NCBI GenBank assembly: GCA_016719895.1 | Contig: JADJYG010000005.1 | Span: 310,001 to 374,000 of the forward strand | Source: Saprospirales bacterium | Lineage (GTDB): Bacteria > Bacteroidota > Bacteroidia > Chitinophagales > Saprospiraceae | Direction of reading: 5' to 3' | DNA: 64,000 nt | Part shown: in pieces, positions 1-8,831 of the stretch | Position numbering within the stretch: the first letter of the stretch is position 1 | Layout: the number at the start of each line of letters is the position of its first letter | Translations under genes and position numbers: made by a program | Notes under the pieces: model-generated | What the model was told of the DNA's origin: nothing | Databases searched by the model: none | Seen by the model: the letters and a program-made list of their open reading frames with translations, nothing else

Positions 1-1376
1 GAGAATTGCCATTGCAGATAAAAATGGTGTGCCAACCAGGCCGAGGTGGTCGGCGAACAGGCATATTGTATCCAGCCGCCCATTGGTTCGCCCGCGAGGG
101 TTTCCACACCGGGAACACATAGTCCATTGGTCCCAAAATACTGCTGTGTGAAGCGCCGGTGCGCGCCGGTATTTCGCTCCAGATGCTGCAGGTACGCCAG
201 GGCCAGATCGGAATGGTTGGCCGTATATGCCGGCCAATAACTCATCTGCGTGTTCAAGTCATGATGAAAATCGCCTTTCCAGGGCGGAAGCCGGCCATTA
301 TCGGCAGTCCAGACCCCCTGCAGGCTGATCATAGGCGCACCGATGCGCGCCAGACAGCCGAATTTGTACATTTCCCGGTAATACTGCCGCTCCAAAAGGG
401 TGTCTGGTATATAAACCGACGATCGGGCCCAATACCAGGCCCACCAGTTTTCGGCTTCGCGAAAAGATCTTTCAAACCCGCGTCGAAGTGCCCGCTGTAC
501 CGTTTTGGAAGCCGTAGGCTGGCTTTTTTCACCTGGAAAGCGACTGGAAATACTCCAGACACCTTCCAATGCGCCGGTATTGACCCCATACGCAACTACA
601 ACCTGGTATTCAAATCCACCCCATCCCGATTGATTGTACTCCAAGTAGTGCATCTGCCCGTTCCCTTGTTCTTCCACGCTGTACTCCCGGACGGTCCCTT
701 GTTGATAACCTAACCGGGCAAGGTTGTCGCCTTCCACAGAACCGGCAGGGTCAGCCGAGCGGTTACCGGCATAAGCCGGCGGCAAAAGTCGCACTCGCGG
801 TAACGGCCGGATAGGATTGTCCGGGCTTCCGGATTTCGGGTAATCCAACCGAAACCAACCTTCCTGCCGCTCCGGGTGGATAAAAAATTGCATCTGCAGC
901 CCGTTATCCAAGATTACGGCAACCAGGCCGGTTCTAATATCCAGTGCTGCGGTTTTCGGTGTGCCGATTGGCAATTTATCGGATATTAAGGGGAATTCCA
1001 GGGCTGCCCCGGGTATTTTAGTCGGCCCGGGCTGCTGTTCGTATGGTGCATCGAAATACTGCTGTACAATGCCGTATTCCTTTTTTGTCACTTGTTCTGC
1101 CACCCATTTGTACGTAAACTCCGGGCGATCCAAACCCGGCATAGGGCGCAAATCCCACAAATCGGACCGGTCAAGCGCAAGGCGGATCGTTCCTTCCTTT
1201 GACCAGATGAGGGCGCCCAACCAGCCATTCCCAAGCGGGAAACCCTCGTCCCAGCGCGTGGGCAGATTGGAAAATACCAGGTTGTGTTCCGGGCGCGGTT
1301 GCGCTCCTGACAACGCAGGCCATACCAAGAAGCAGATAAGGATATGACGCATCAGCGTGGCGTTTGAAACGCTCAT
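1..1376 (-). CDS. GH95-like secreted glycoside hydrolase, C-terminus beyond window
   Basis: First 458 codons of a secreted glycosidase that runs off the left edge. A signal peptide of about 26 residues ends in LSGAQ. WDEGFPLGNGWLGALIW (residues 42-58) matches the N-terminal beta-domain signature of GH95 alpha-L-fucosidase/galactosidase-type enzymes, and LNTQMSYWPA (around residue 375) matches the start of their (alpha/alpha)6 catalytic barrel; AWLAHHFYLQW follows close to the edge. GH95 enzymes remove terminal fucose or galactose from plant or algal glycans; the substrate here is not readable. The ATG overlaps the stop of the upstream CocE-type gene (ATGA), so the two are probably translationally coupled. 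The catalytic acidic residues lie outside the window. A sister family with the same fold cannot be excluded. Confidence 0.75.
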   Translation of the reverse strand, partial: MSVSNATLMRHILICFLVWPALSGAQPRPEHNLVFSNLPTRWDEGFPLGNGWLGALIWSKEGTIRLALDRSDLWDLRPMPGLDRPEFTYKWVAEQVTKKEYGIVQQYFDAPYEQQPGPTKIPGAALEFPLISDKLPIGTPKTAALDIRTGLVAVILDNGLQMQFFIHPERQEGWFRLDYPKSGSPDNPIRPLPRVRLLPPAYAGNRSADPAGSVEGDNLARLGYQQGTVREYSVEEQGNGQMHYLEYNQSGWGGFEYQVVVAYGVNTGALEGVWSISSRFPGEKSQPTASKTVQRALRRGFERSFREAENWWAWYWARSSVYIPDTLLERQYYREMYKFGCLARIGAPMISLQGVWTADNGRLPPWKGDFHHDLNTQMSYWPAYTANHSDLALAYLQHLERNTGAHRRFTQQYFGTNGLCVPGVETLAGEPMGGWIQYACSPTTSAWLAHHFYLQWQF

Positions 1377-3259
1377 TTTAGTATTGGTAAAATGACTTGG
1401 GATTGAAATCCTGAGCTCCGATGTATATTTACGGTAATTGGAATAAAATCGGCATCCGATGCTTCATAAATATTTACATATTGCTGCGGGTTGCGGTCGG
1501 TCAGCGGAAACCAACTGCTTTGCACCTGAATCATGAGTCGGTGACCGGGTAAAAAACAATGCGCGACATCGGGTAGATCGAACCGGATATTGGCGGGTTC
1601 ACGCGCTTTGAAGGGCTCCGGTTTTTCCAGACTGTTGCGGTACCGGCCGCGGAATATTTCGCCCCGCACCAACATCTGATAGCCACCAAGCGGTACGCCA
1701 TTTTCTTCTCCGGAAAGGGTATCTGGAAACACATCGATTATTTTTACAACAAAGTCAGCGTCCAATCTCTGGTAAACGTCAATAAATCCATGTGCGTGCA
1801 GGCTCACGACCAGGTCCGCCGCTACGGAGCCAGCTACTCGCAGGGTATCTTGAAGGACCGGAGTCTGATAGACTACTACATCGGGCCGGCGGGCTGCGAA
1901 ACGTTGATCGTCCGTCATGTATTCCGATGTGCGACGCAAATGTATGTCTTCGGTATAGGGCACCGGCTTGGCGGGGTCGCTGATGTATGTGTCTGTCTCC
2001 GGCGCTGTGGTCAGGGCGTCAGGCGTGGTGCCCAGCTGGCCATTTTTCTTAAAGTAATAGGATACGTGTTTTGCATCTTCCGGAGGCCAGCCGGGGTAAG
2101 TGGCCCACCGGTTGCTTCCCGTTTCAAAGATCAAAGCATCCGGCAAATTCATTTCGCCCCGGTCCTTTAGGTAATATTCAAAAAAGGGGAACTCAATTTC
2201 TTGCTGGAAATACCCGCTTGTATTTTGACTGAAGGATACATTACCCAATTTGGCGCCGTTCCCCCGCGCCCAGCCACCGTGGCTCCAGGGTCCCATTACG
2301 ATGCGGTTGCTCGTGGACGGCGGGTTCTGCAATTCAATGGCTTTATACATATTCCAGGCGCCGTAGCAATCTTCCGCATCGAAGAGACCGCCAACGGTCA
2401 GTACCGCCGGCCGGATGTTTCTGAGGTGTGGGCGCGGATTCCGGACTTTCCACCAGGCGTCCATATCAGGGTGCGCCATAAGATCATTCCAAAAGGGAAT
2501 TTCGCCGTGCAGATACTTTTTATTAAAATTGGGAAGCGCGCCGGCCTGCAGGAAAAACTGGTAATTATCAGGTGTTTGCCAGTCGGAAAACCCTTTTGCA
2601 CTTTCTGTGGTGGGTTGCGAACGGGGTTTGCCAAAACCCGAAAAAAACGAAAATGCGTCCAGGAGCATAAACGCGCCGTTGTGGTGAAAATCATCGCCGA
2701 TAAACCAATCTGTCACCGGCGCCTGGGGCGAAACGGCTTTAATAGCCGGATGGTCGGCCAAAACAGCCATGGTGGCATAAAAGCCCGGGTATGAAATGCC
2801 GTATACTCCTACGCGGCCGTTGTTGCCGGCTGCATACCGGAGCAACCATTCCACCGTGTCATAGGTATCGGTGGCTTCGTCCGTATCCCGGGATGATCTC
2901 CGGACGGCCAGGTAGGGACGCACATCCACAAATGCACCTTCGCTCATGTATCGGCCGCGTACATCCTGATTGACAAAAATATAACCACTGCGCGCCAAAT
3001 GCATGTTTTGAAAACTGGTCACATAGTCGTCAATACCATATGGTGAACAGGAATAAGGCGTGCGTTTGAGTAAAATAGGGTGGGAGCGGGATTGATCTTT
3101 TGGCGTGTAAATACTGGTGAACAACCGCACGCCATCCCGCATCGGGATCAGTACTTCGCGTTTGATATAATGGAGCCGGATATATGCCGCATCGGTAGCA
3201 GTTTGCGCACTCAGCCACAGGGTTTGCAGGATAAAAAACAAGGTAACGAATTGTTTCAT
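1373..3259 (-). CDS. CocE/NonD family secreted acyl hydrolase (S15-type)
   Basis: Alpha/beta hydrolase of 628 aa, the usual size for CocE, alpha-amino acid ester hydrolases and glutaryl-7-ACA acylases. The signal peptide (residues 1-18) ends in WLSAQ. The nucleophile motif GISYPGF puts the catalytic Ser at 156; the acid lies in GLFDAED (residues 291-297) and the His in GPWSHGGW (His327). The C-terminal part, from about residue 430, has the jelly-roll X-Pro dipeptidyl-peptidase C domain (FDLPDVAHCFLPGHRLMIQV). It probably cleaves amino-acid esters or N-terminal acyl/amino groups in the periplasm. The gene overlaps the GH95-like gene by four bases and is the first gene of that pair. Confidence 0.88.
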   Translation of the reverse strand: MKQFVTLFFILQTLWLSAQTATDAAYIRLHYIKREVLIPMRDGVRLFTSIYTPKDQSRSHPILLKRTPYSCSPYGIDDYVTSFQNMHLARSGYIFVNQDVRGRYMSEGAFVDVRPYLAVRRSSRDTDEATDTYDTVEWLLRYAAGNNGRVGVYGISYPGFYATMAVLADHPAIKAVSPQAPVTDWFIGDDFHHNGAFMLLDAFSFFSGFGKPRSQPTTESAKGFSDWQTPDNYQFFLQAGALPNFNKKYLHGEIPFWNDLMAHPDMDAWWKVRNPRPHLRNIRPAVLTVGGLFDAEDCYGAWNMYKAIELQNPPSTSNRIVMGPWSHGGWARGNGAKLGNVSFSQNTSGYFQQEIEFPFFEYYLKDRGEMNLPDALIFETGSNRWATYPGWPPEDAKHVSYYFKKNGQLGTTPDALTTAPETDTYISDPAKPVPYTEDIHLRRTSEYMTDDQRFAARRPDVVVYQTPVLQDTLRVAGSVAADLVVSLHAHGFIDVYQRLDADFVVKIIDVFPDTLSGEENGVPLGGYQMLVRGEIFRGRYRNSLEKPEPFKAREPANIRFDLPDVAHCFLPGHRLMIQVQSSWFPLTDRNPQQYVNIYEASDADFIPITVNIHRSSGFQSQVILPILK

Positions 3260-3517
3260 GCCGTTCAGTTCTTCAATTGTATGTAATTAATGGACCTGCG
3301 AAAATGCGGAATTTTCCTGCAATGCACGCTTGTAATCCGGGAGACTGCCGACGTGTCGCAGTGGGAGTTACACCCTTACGTTGCGCCCGCCCAGTCATAC
3401 GCCCCCGCTGGCCGGCCTTTTTGATCACTTCATCGATAAAAAAACAAGCCTCTGCAACCTGCCCTCAAGCCGGGGTGTCCATGCTGGTGGAAAACAAATA
3501 CATAATTTAATTGAGCT

Positions 3518-3859
3518 ATGAAAACGAAACTTCTTTTGACAATTGCCCTAATACTGGGTATCCAGTCTTTCAACGATGCACAATCCGCATCCGCATCTTC
3601 CGATCCTCGTTATCCTTATGTGGAGGTCATTGTAACGCAGGAAAAAATATGGTTGATACCGGATGAAATGCCGGTAGGAAACCTGCCGGTTCAGATTTTT
3701 AATGCAGACGGCGAGACGGTGTTGCAAAAAATATTTTGCTCGGAATTGAAAGACTGGTCGATGGATGTGACCGATCTGCCTGCTGGAAAGTACAAGATCC
3801 GGATTGGTTCCATTCAAACGGAATACCTGGAAAAACAGGGCCGGAAGCGGGTGCTTTGA
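3518..3859 (+). CDS. small secreted protein with beta-sandwich-like C-terminus
   Basis: Protein of 113 aa with a signal peptide (MKTKLLLTIALILGIQ, cleavage near residue 21). The remainder contains the pattern VQIFNADGETVLQK and DLPAGKYKIRIGS, which resembles the short Ig-like fold of DUF3244 proteins and of T9SS sorting domains, here standing alone. It may be a small periplasmic or surface protein; no catalytic residues are visible. It lies alone between divergent and unrelated neighbours and is followed by a stem-loop. Confidence 0.65.
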   Translation: MKTKLLLTIALILGIQSFNDAQSASASSDPRYPYVEVIVTQEKIWLIPDEMPVGNLPVQIFNADGETVLQKIFCSELKDWSMDVTDLPAGKYKIRIGSIQTEYLEKQGRKRVL

Positions 3860-3865
3860 TTTCTA

Positions 3866-3902
3866 AGCATGTTGGGCCCTGCGGGAAAATCCCCAACATG
3901 CT
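3866..3902 (+). terminator. stem-loop downstream of the small secreted protein
   Basis: AGCATGTTGGG (3866-3876) pairs with CCCCAACATGCT (3891-3902) around a 14-base loop and is followed by an A-rich stretch. It sits just after the stop at 3859 and probably acts as a terminator or 3' end stabiliser. Its right arm is part of a 21-bp sequence repeated exactly at 15486-15506. Confidence 0.5.
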
Positions 3903-3975
3903 CAAAAAATATTTAAGACGAAATCCGCGATTTTGTTGGGTGAAACACGGCTTTTTCCCGAAAGTTGCCGGGGAA

Positions 3976-4770
3976 ATGAACGTACGCTCCAGCATGAGTT
4001 CCTTCAACCGTATTTTCAACGAAGATTGTATTGCCGGCATGGCGCGCCATGTTGCGGATGATAGTATTGACCTGGTTATTACGGACCCCCCTTTCGGGAT
4101 CGAATTCCAGGCCAGGCGCGGCAATTATAACCGCAAGGGCAGCCGGGTGCTGGAAGGTTACAACGAAGTCAAAGGCGTGGATTATCCGTCTTTTACCAAA
4201 GCCTGGCTCGGCGAAGTGCGGCGCGCCCTCAAGCCGGAAGGCAGCGTCTATATATTTTCAGGCTGGAATTACCTGAAAGATCTGCTCATTGCCCTGGACG
4301 AACTGGATTTTATCCTCGTCAATCACCTCATCTGGAAATATCAGTTCGGCCTGGTCACTACCCGAAAATTTGTCACCGCACATTACCACATCCTGTTTGC
4401 CTGCAAAGACGACAAAAAGCGCAGGTTTTATCCCTATGCACGTTTTGACAAGAACGAACGCCATACCGATGGCGGAAGCGCCCATTACCGGGACAAGGAG
4501 GATGTGTGGACCATCCCCAGGGAGTATTGGACCGGCGACGTGAAAACGCCTACCAAACTTCCGGCTGAACTGATCCGGAAAATCCTGGCCTACAGCAGCC
4601 TTCCGGGCGATATGGTGCTCGATCCCTTTCTTGGCTCGGGCCAGGTGGCTGTGGTCAGCCAGATCGAAGGCCGGAAATACCTGGGCTTTGAAATTGTGCC
4701 CGAATACTTTGATTTTGCCCAGATGCGGTTGTCCGGCAAACAGTATCGCATCAAAGCGAAGGGGGAATAG
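3976..4770 (+). CDS. orphan DNA methyltransferase, N6-adenine/N4-cytosine type
   Basis: Predicted 264-aa S-adenosylmethionine-dependent DNA methyltransferase. Catalytic motif IV is VITDPPFGIEF (DPPF at residues 37-40); the SAM-binding motif DPFLGSGQ lies near the C-terminus. That order (IV, target recognition, I) is the beta-class arrangement of CcrM/HinfI-type enzymes. DPPF fits N6-adenine methylation, but N4-cytosine cannot be excluded. The ATG at 3976 was chosen because the frame upstream passes through the preceding stem-loop; 3994 is an alternative. No restriction endonuclease or specificity gene is next to it, so it looks like a solitary regulatory or protective methylase. Confidence 0.85.
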   Translation: MNVRSSMSSFNRIFNEDCIAGMARHVADDSIDLVITDPPFGIEFQARRGNYNRKGSRVLEGYNEVKGVDYPSFTKAWLGEVRRALKPEGSVYIFSGWNYLKDLLIALDELDFILVNHLIWKYQFGLVTTRKFVTAHYHILFACKDDKKRRFYPYARFDKNERHTDGGSAHYRDKEDVWTIPREYWTGDVKTPTKLPAELIRKILAYSSLPGDMVLDPFLGSGQVAVVSQIEGRKYLGFEIVPEYFDFAQMRLSGKQYRIKAKGE

Positions 4771-4839
4771 CTGCAGTAAGGGTTATCCTTTGATCCAGCA
4801 TTGCTCCCAAACGGGTATGGGGCTCAAATAGTCCGAAAA

Positions 4840-4960
4840 CTAAGGGAAATATTCACCGGGCTCCACCAGTTTGAACAGGTAGCCGCCCAATTCGTTTGAG
4901 GCTGTTGCGCCAACGTGGGTCAAATCATTTCGGATTAGCAGCACCTCGTACGTTAAATCA
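4840..4960 (-). other. possible coding remnant after xylA
   Basis: Directly after xylA on the same strand, an open frame of about 40 codons reads like protein (…VGATASNELGGYLFKL, ending EPGEYFP and TAG at 4842-4840) but has no start codon of its own. It may be the tail of a decayed gene. No family is recognised, and the frame could be open by chance. Confidence 0.22.
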
Positions 4961-6319
4961 AGGCTCAAGGTGGAGAATATGGCGGTTTATAATATTCTCC
5001 AGTTGTTCCTGCTTGCCGCTTTTCAGGGGTTGTTCCCCTATGCGGCGGGCAATATTGTGCAAATCCTTCAGCCGGAGTTTTCCGGTTTCAAAGGCAAGCC
5101 CTTCCCCGTCGTCGAACGAGATGTAGCGTTCCTGGCGAATCCGCCGGTAGGGCGACTGGGTCAAAATCGCATCTGCAGCCAGCAGCGCCCGTGCAAACAC
5201 ATCGATACCGCCGATGTGCGCATGGAACAGGTCGTCGAGGTCCGTTGAATTGCGCCGGATTTTAGCATCGAAATTCACCCCGCCCCCCTGCAGTCCGCCG
5301 GCTTCGAGGATGACGAGCATCGCCTCCGTCAGCTCATACAGGTTATTCGGAAACTGATCCGTGTCCCAGCCGTTCTGGTAATCCCCCCGGTTCGCGTCGA
5401 TACTGCCCAGGAGCCCGGCGTTGGCGGCCACTTGCAGCTCATGTGGGAAACTATGCCAGGCAAGAGTAGCGTGATTGACTTCGATGTTAAGTTTAAAATC
5501 CTTGATTAACCCATATTCCCGCAAGAAACCGGTCACGGTGGCGGCATCGAAATCGTATTGATGTTTACTGGGCTCCATCGGTTTGGGTTCGATAAAAAAT
5601 TCGCCCTGAAAACCTTGTTTCCGAGCATAATCCCGCGCCAAATGGAGAAACCGGGCCAGGTGGTCCAGTTCGCGTTTCATATTGGTGTTGAGGAGCGACT
5701 GGTATCCTTCGCGCCCGCCCCAAAACACGTAGTTTTCACCTCCCAGCGCCATCGTAAGGTCCAGGGCTATTTTTACCTGGGCGCCGGCATGGGCGACTAC
5801 AGCAAAATCAGGATTGGTGGCGGCGCCGTTCATGTACCGGGGATGGCTGAACAGATTGGCCGTTCCCCAAAGCACCCCGACGCCTGAAGCGGCCATTTTT
5901 TCGCGGGCATAGGCGCTGATGGATTGCAGACGCCGTTCGCTTTTTGCCAATGTTTCTGCTTCCGGCACCAAATCGAAGTCGTGAAAACAAAAGTAGGCCA
6001 GCCCTAGTTTGGTAATGAACTCAAACGCGGCATCCATTTTATCCCGGGCCTGGCGCATGGGGTCTTTCGCCTGCATCCAGGGGTAAAACCGGGTCGGCGC
6101 CCCAAACGGATCGCTGCCGGCGCCGCACAGGGTGTGCCAATAGGCTACCGCAAATTTGAAATGTTCCCGCATGGTTTTTCCCGCAACCACCCGGTTTTCG
6201 TCATAATAGCGGTATGCCATCGGGTGGTCGGACCCGGGTCCTTCAAACCGGATTTTTCCAATGCCCTTGAAATATTCGGTTTCACCCAATGTAAGTTTGA
6301 TCGGACGTAAATTTGTCAT
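4958..6319 (-). CDS. xylA: xylose isomerase
   Basis: Converts D-xylose to D-xylulose in the cytoplasm, using divalent metals (EC 5.3.1.5). The protein has 453 aa, the size of the longer class II isomerases. The conserved blocks FCFHDFDLVPE (catalytic His), VFWGGREGY, FIEPKPMEP (metal-binding Glu) and LNIEVNHATLAWHSF are all present. Its ATG overlaps the stop of xylB by four bases (ATGA), so the two sugar genes are coupled. With xylB it supplies xylulose 5-phosphate to the pentose phosphate pathway. No xylose transporter or XylR regulator is adjacent. Confidence 0.97.
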   Translation of the reverse strand: MTNLRPIKLTLGETEYFKGIGKIRFEGPGSDHPMAYRYYDENRVVAGKTMREHFKFAVAYWHTLCGAGSDPFGAPTRFYPWMQAKDPMRQARDKMDAAFEFITKLGLAYFCFHDFDLVPEAETLAKSERRLQSISAYAREKMAASGVGVLWGTANLFSHPRYMNGAATNPDFAVVAHAGAQVKIALDLTMALGGENYVFWGGREGYQSLLNTNMKRELDHLARFLHLARDYARKQGFQGEFFIEPKPMEPSKHQYDFDAATVTGFLREYGLIKDFKLNIEVNHATLAWHSFPHELQVAANAGLLGSIDANRGDYQNGWDTDQFPNNLYELTEAMLVILEAGGLQGGGVNFDAKIRRNSTDLDDLFHAHIGGIDVFARALLAADAILTQSPYRRIRQERYISFDDGEGLAFETGKLRLKDLHNIARRIGEQPLKSGKQEQLENIINRHILHLEP

Positions 6320-7815
6320 GGGTTTGGCGAGTTAGTAAGCGTTTGATGGAGCAATGCGGACCACCTGTCGTAGGCAGCCGTATATGCAGCATTGGTGGAA
6401 TGGGGTTCGTAGGTATGCACCGTTTGCAACGCGTTTGTTCCATCCGTCGCATTGGCACAAACGCCGATCCCGGCGCCTGCCCCGATGGCTGCCCCTGCCG
6501 CGCCCGTGGTTTGCAGCATTTGGATCTGGCATTGCAACAATTCGGCGATAGTTTGAGCAAATATGCCGGATTGAAAAAGGTTGTCGTTGCCTACCCGGAT
6601 AACGGACAGCTGCAATCCAAGGGAACGCAGGATTTCCATGCCGTAAACAAATGAAAATGCCACGCCTTCCAATGCCGCCCGGTATATATGCGGCCGGGTA
6701 TGGCGGTTAAAATCCAGGTTGGCGATTTGCGCGCCGGTCTGCCGGTTGCCCAGCATGCGCTCGGCGCCATTTCCAAACGGGAGTATACAAAGGCCCCCGG
6801 CGCCCACCGCAACAGTAGCCGCCAGGAGTTCCATCTCCCGGTACGTTTGGCCGTCCTGCGCCAGTTGTTTGCGCATCCAGCGGTACTGGCTGCCGGCGCC
6901 ATTGATGCAAAGCAATACGCCGATCCGGGGCGCGCCGGGCAGGTGATTGACGTGCGCAAAGCTGTTTACCCGGTGGAGCGGATCGCAGGCCAGGCGGTCC
7001 AATATGCCGTACACCACGCCCGAGGTGCCGCCCGTAGCCGCCACTTCTCCGGGGTTTAAAACATTCAACGACAAGGCATTATTGGGCTGGTCTCCGGCCC
7101 GGTATGCTACCGGAATACCGGGTCGGAGCCCCAATGCTTCCGCTGCGATTCCGTTCAAGCAGCCCTGGTTTCCAAAGGCTGGCGTCAGGGGCGGGATGAG
7201 CGCCGGATCCAATCCGTAATGATCGAGCAGTTTCCGCGCGATTTCGTGGTTTTTAAAATCCCACAGGATGCCTTCCGACAGGCCGGAGACCGTCGTCAGT
7301 ACCTCGCCGGTCATCCGGAAAGCTATGTAGTCGCCCGGCAACATCATATACCTGGATTGGTGGTAAATAGCGGGTTCGTGATCCAGGACCCATTTCAATT
7401 TGGAGGCGGTAAAGTTGCCCGGGCTGTTCAGCAAGTGTTGCAGGCAATAATCGGTACCGAGGCCCTGAAAAGCGGCTTCGCCGATAGATACAGCCCGGCT
7501 GTCGCACCAGATTATCGCCGGGCGCAGTACGTTGCCCAGCTGGTCGGTAAGCACGAGGCCGTGCATTTGGTAGGAAATGCCGATGGCGCCGACCTCAGCC
7601 GGCGCGATGCCGGTTTCCGCGAGGAGTTGGCGGGAAGCCCTGCAACAATTCGCCCACCAGGTATCCGGATGTTGCTCTGCCCAGCCGGGCGCCGGAGCAT
7701 CCATTTCCATTTCTGTTTGCGGCGAATGAACGATGCCTGCTGTTCGGCCCGTCCGGGCATTCACGAGTGCTGCCTTTACAGAAGAGCTTCCGATGTCAAA
7801 ACCAAGCAGGTACAT
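6316..7815 (-). CDS. xylB: xylulokinase
   Basis: FGGY-family sugar kinase of 499 aa that phosphorylates D-xylulose to D-xylulose 5-phosphate (EC 2.7.1.17). The N-terminal ATPase motif GFDIGSSSVKAALVNARTG (residues 5-23), the substrate region SYQMHGLVLTD and the C-terminal domain GVAFSFVYGMEILRSLG are conserved. It begins one base after the TAA of the ACMSD-like gene and overlaps xylA by four bases, which places it inside a tightly packed transcript. Confidence 0.96.
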   Translation of the reverse strand: MYLLGFDIGSSSVKAALVNARTGRTAGIVHSPQTEMEMDAPAPGWAEQHPDTWWANCCRASRQLLAETGIAPAEVGAIGISYQMHGLVLTDQLGNVLRPAIIWCDSRAVSIGEAAFQGLGTDYCLQHLLNSPGNFTASKLKWVLDHEPAIYHQSRYMMLPGDYIAFRMTGEVLTTVSGLSEGILWDFKNHEIARKLLDHYGLDPALIPPLTPAFGNQGCLNGIAAEALGLRPGIPVAYRAGDQPNNALSLNVLNPGEVAATGGTSGVVYGILDRLACDPLHRVNSFAHVNHLPGAPRIGVLLCINGAGSQYRWMRKQLAQDGQTYREMELLAATVAVGAGGLCILPFGNGAERMLGNRQTGAQIANLDFNRHTRPHIYRAALEGVAFSFVYGMEILRSLGLQLSVIRVGNDNLFQSGIFAQTIAELLQCQIQMLQTTGAAGAAIGAGAGIGVCANATDGTNALQTVHTYEPHSTNAAYTAAYDRWSALLHQTLTNSPNP

Positions 7816-7816
7816 G

Positions 7817-8812
7817 TTACATAGTGCCGTACAGCCACTCCAGGGTGTTTTTGTAGAATATTTTTTCCAGAATAGATTCCGGCAAGTTCATTTTTTCTAT
7901 AAACGTGCCGATTTCCAGGTCGCCCAGGGGGAACGGGTAATCGGTACCCAGGCATACCCGGTCTTCGCCCGCAACGTCGAGGATGAAGCGCAGCAATTGC
8001 GGGTCGTGCGTGGCGGAATCGACCCAGAATTTTCCAAGATAATGCCGTGGCGATTGTTTATTGTCGATTGCCACCAGGTCCGGGCGGCATTCGTAGCCGT
8101 GTTGAATGCGGCCGATGGTAGGGAGAAAGGAACCTCCGGCATGCGCAAAACAAAAACGGAGTTTGGGCAAACGTTCCAGGATACCTCCGAAGATCAGCGA
8201 ACAAACCGCGCGGCTGGTTTCGGCCGGCATGCCGACGAGCCAGGGGAGCCAGTATTTCGGCATGTATTCCTGCCCCATCATCTCCCAGGGATGGATAAAA
8301 ACAGCTATGTTGAGTTCCTGGCAGGCTTCAAAAATCGGAAAAAATTGCGCCTCGCTCAGGTTGATCTGGTTCACGTTTGAGCCTATCTGAACCCCCGGGA
8401 AGCCCATTTCCTTCAGCCGCTGCAATTCCTGGAGGGCCAGTTCGGTATCCTGCATCGGGAGCGTACCCAGGGCGATATAGTGCTCCGGGTAATCGTCCAC
8501 CACACCGGCCAGGTGATCATTTAGAAATTGCGACAAGGACAGGCAATCTGCGGGCTTGGCCCAGTACGAAAACATCACCGGGATGGTGCATACCACTTGT
8601 ACCGGGGTTTTGTACGCCATGTATTCGTCGATCCGGACCTGTGGATCCCAGCAGTTATTTCCAATTTCCCGGAAGAAAGCATTGCCTTTCATCATCCGGG
8701 CAAAGCCCTGCCGGTGGTGTTCCAGATGAATAAAATCGCCGTACCCGAATTTGTTGGCAAAATTTGGCAGCCGTTCGGGCAACAGATGGGTATGCATATC
8801 GATCTTGTGCAT
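7817..8812 (-). CDS. ACMSD-type amidohydrolase decarboxylase
   Basis: Amidohydrolase-2 protein of 331 aa closely resembling 2-amino-3-carboxymuconate-6-semialdehyde decarboxylase (EC 4.1.1.45). Visible landmarks are the metal site KIDMHTHLLP at the N-terminus, CTIPVMFSYWAKP, GFPGVQIGSNVN, FIHPWEMM (metal His), KYWLPWLVGMPAETS, CFAHAGGSF and LGTDYPFPLGDLE (metal Asp). In the kynurenine route it would decarboxylate ACMS to 2-aminomuconate semialdehyde. No other kynurenine gene is nearby. Instead it lies between a secreted subtilase (19 bases upstream) and xylB (one base downstream). The family match is strong; the physiological substrate here is uncertain. Confidence 0.88.
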   Translation of the reverse strand: MHKIDMHTHLLPERLPNFANKFGYGDFIHLEHHRQGFARMMKGNAFFREIGNNCWDPQVRIDEYMAYKTPVQVVCTIPVMFSYWAKPADCLSLSQFLNDHLAGVVDDYPEHYIALGTLPMQDTELALQELQRLKEMGFPGVQIGSNVNQINLSEAQFFPIFEACQELNIAVFIHPWEMMGQEYMPKYWLPWLVGMPAETSRAVCSLIFGGILERLPKLRFCFAHAGGSFLPTIGRIQHGYECRPDLVAIDNKQSPRHYLGKFWVDSATHDPQLLRFILDVAGEDRVCLGTDYPFPLGDLEIGTFIEKMNLPESILEKIFYKNTLEWLYGTM

Positions 8813-8831
8813 TTCTGGCGTACTCCGGGTT

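Noticed and set aside
3736..3975. Upstream extension of the methyltransferase frame
   Set aside because: It would cover the end of the small secreted protein gene and the stem-loop, and the added residues look non-conserved; the methylase core begins after 3976.
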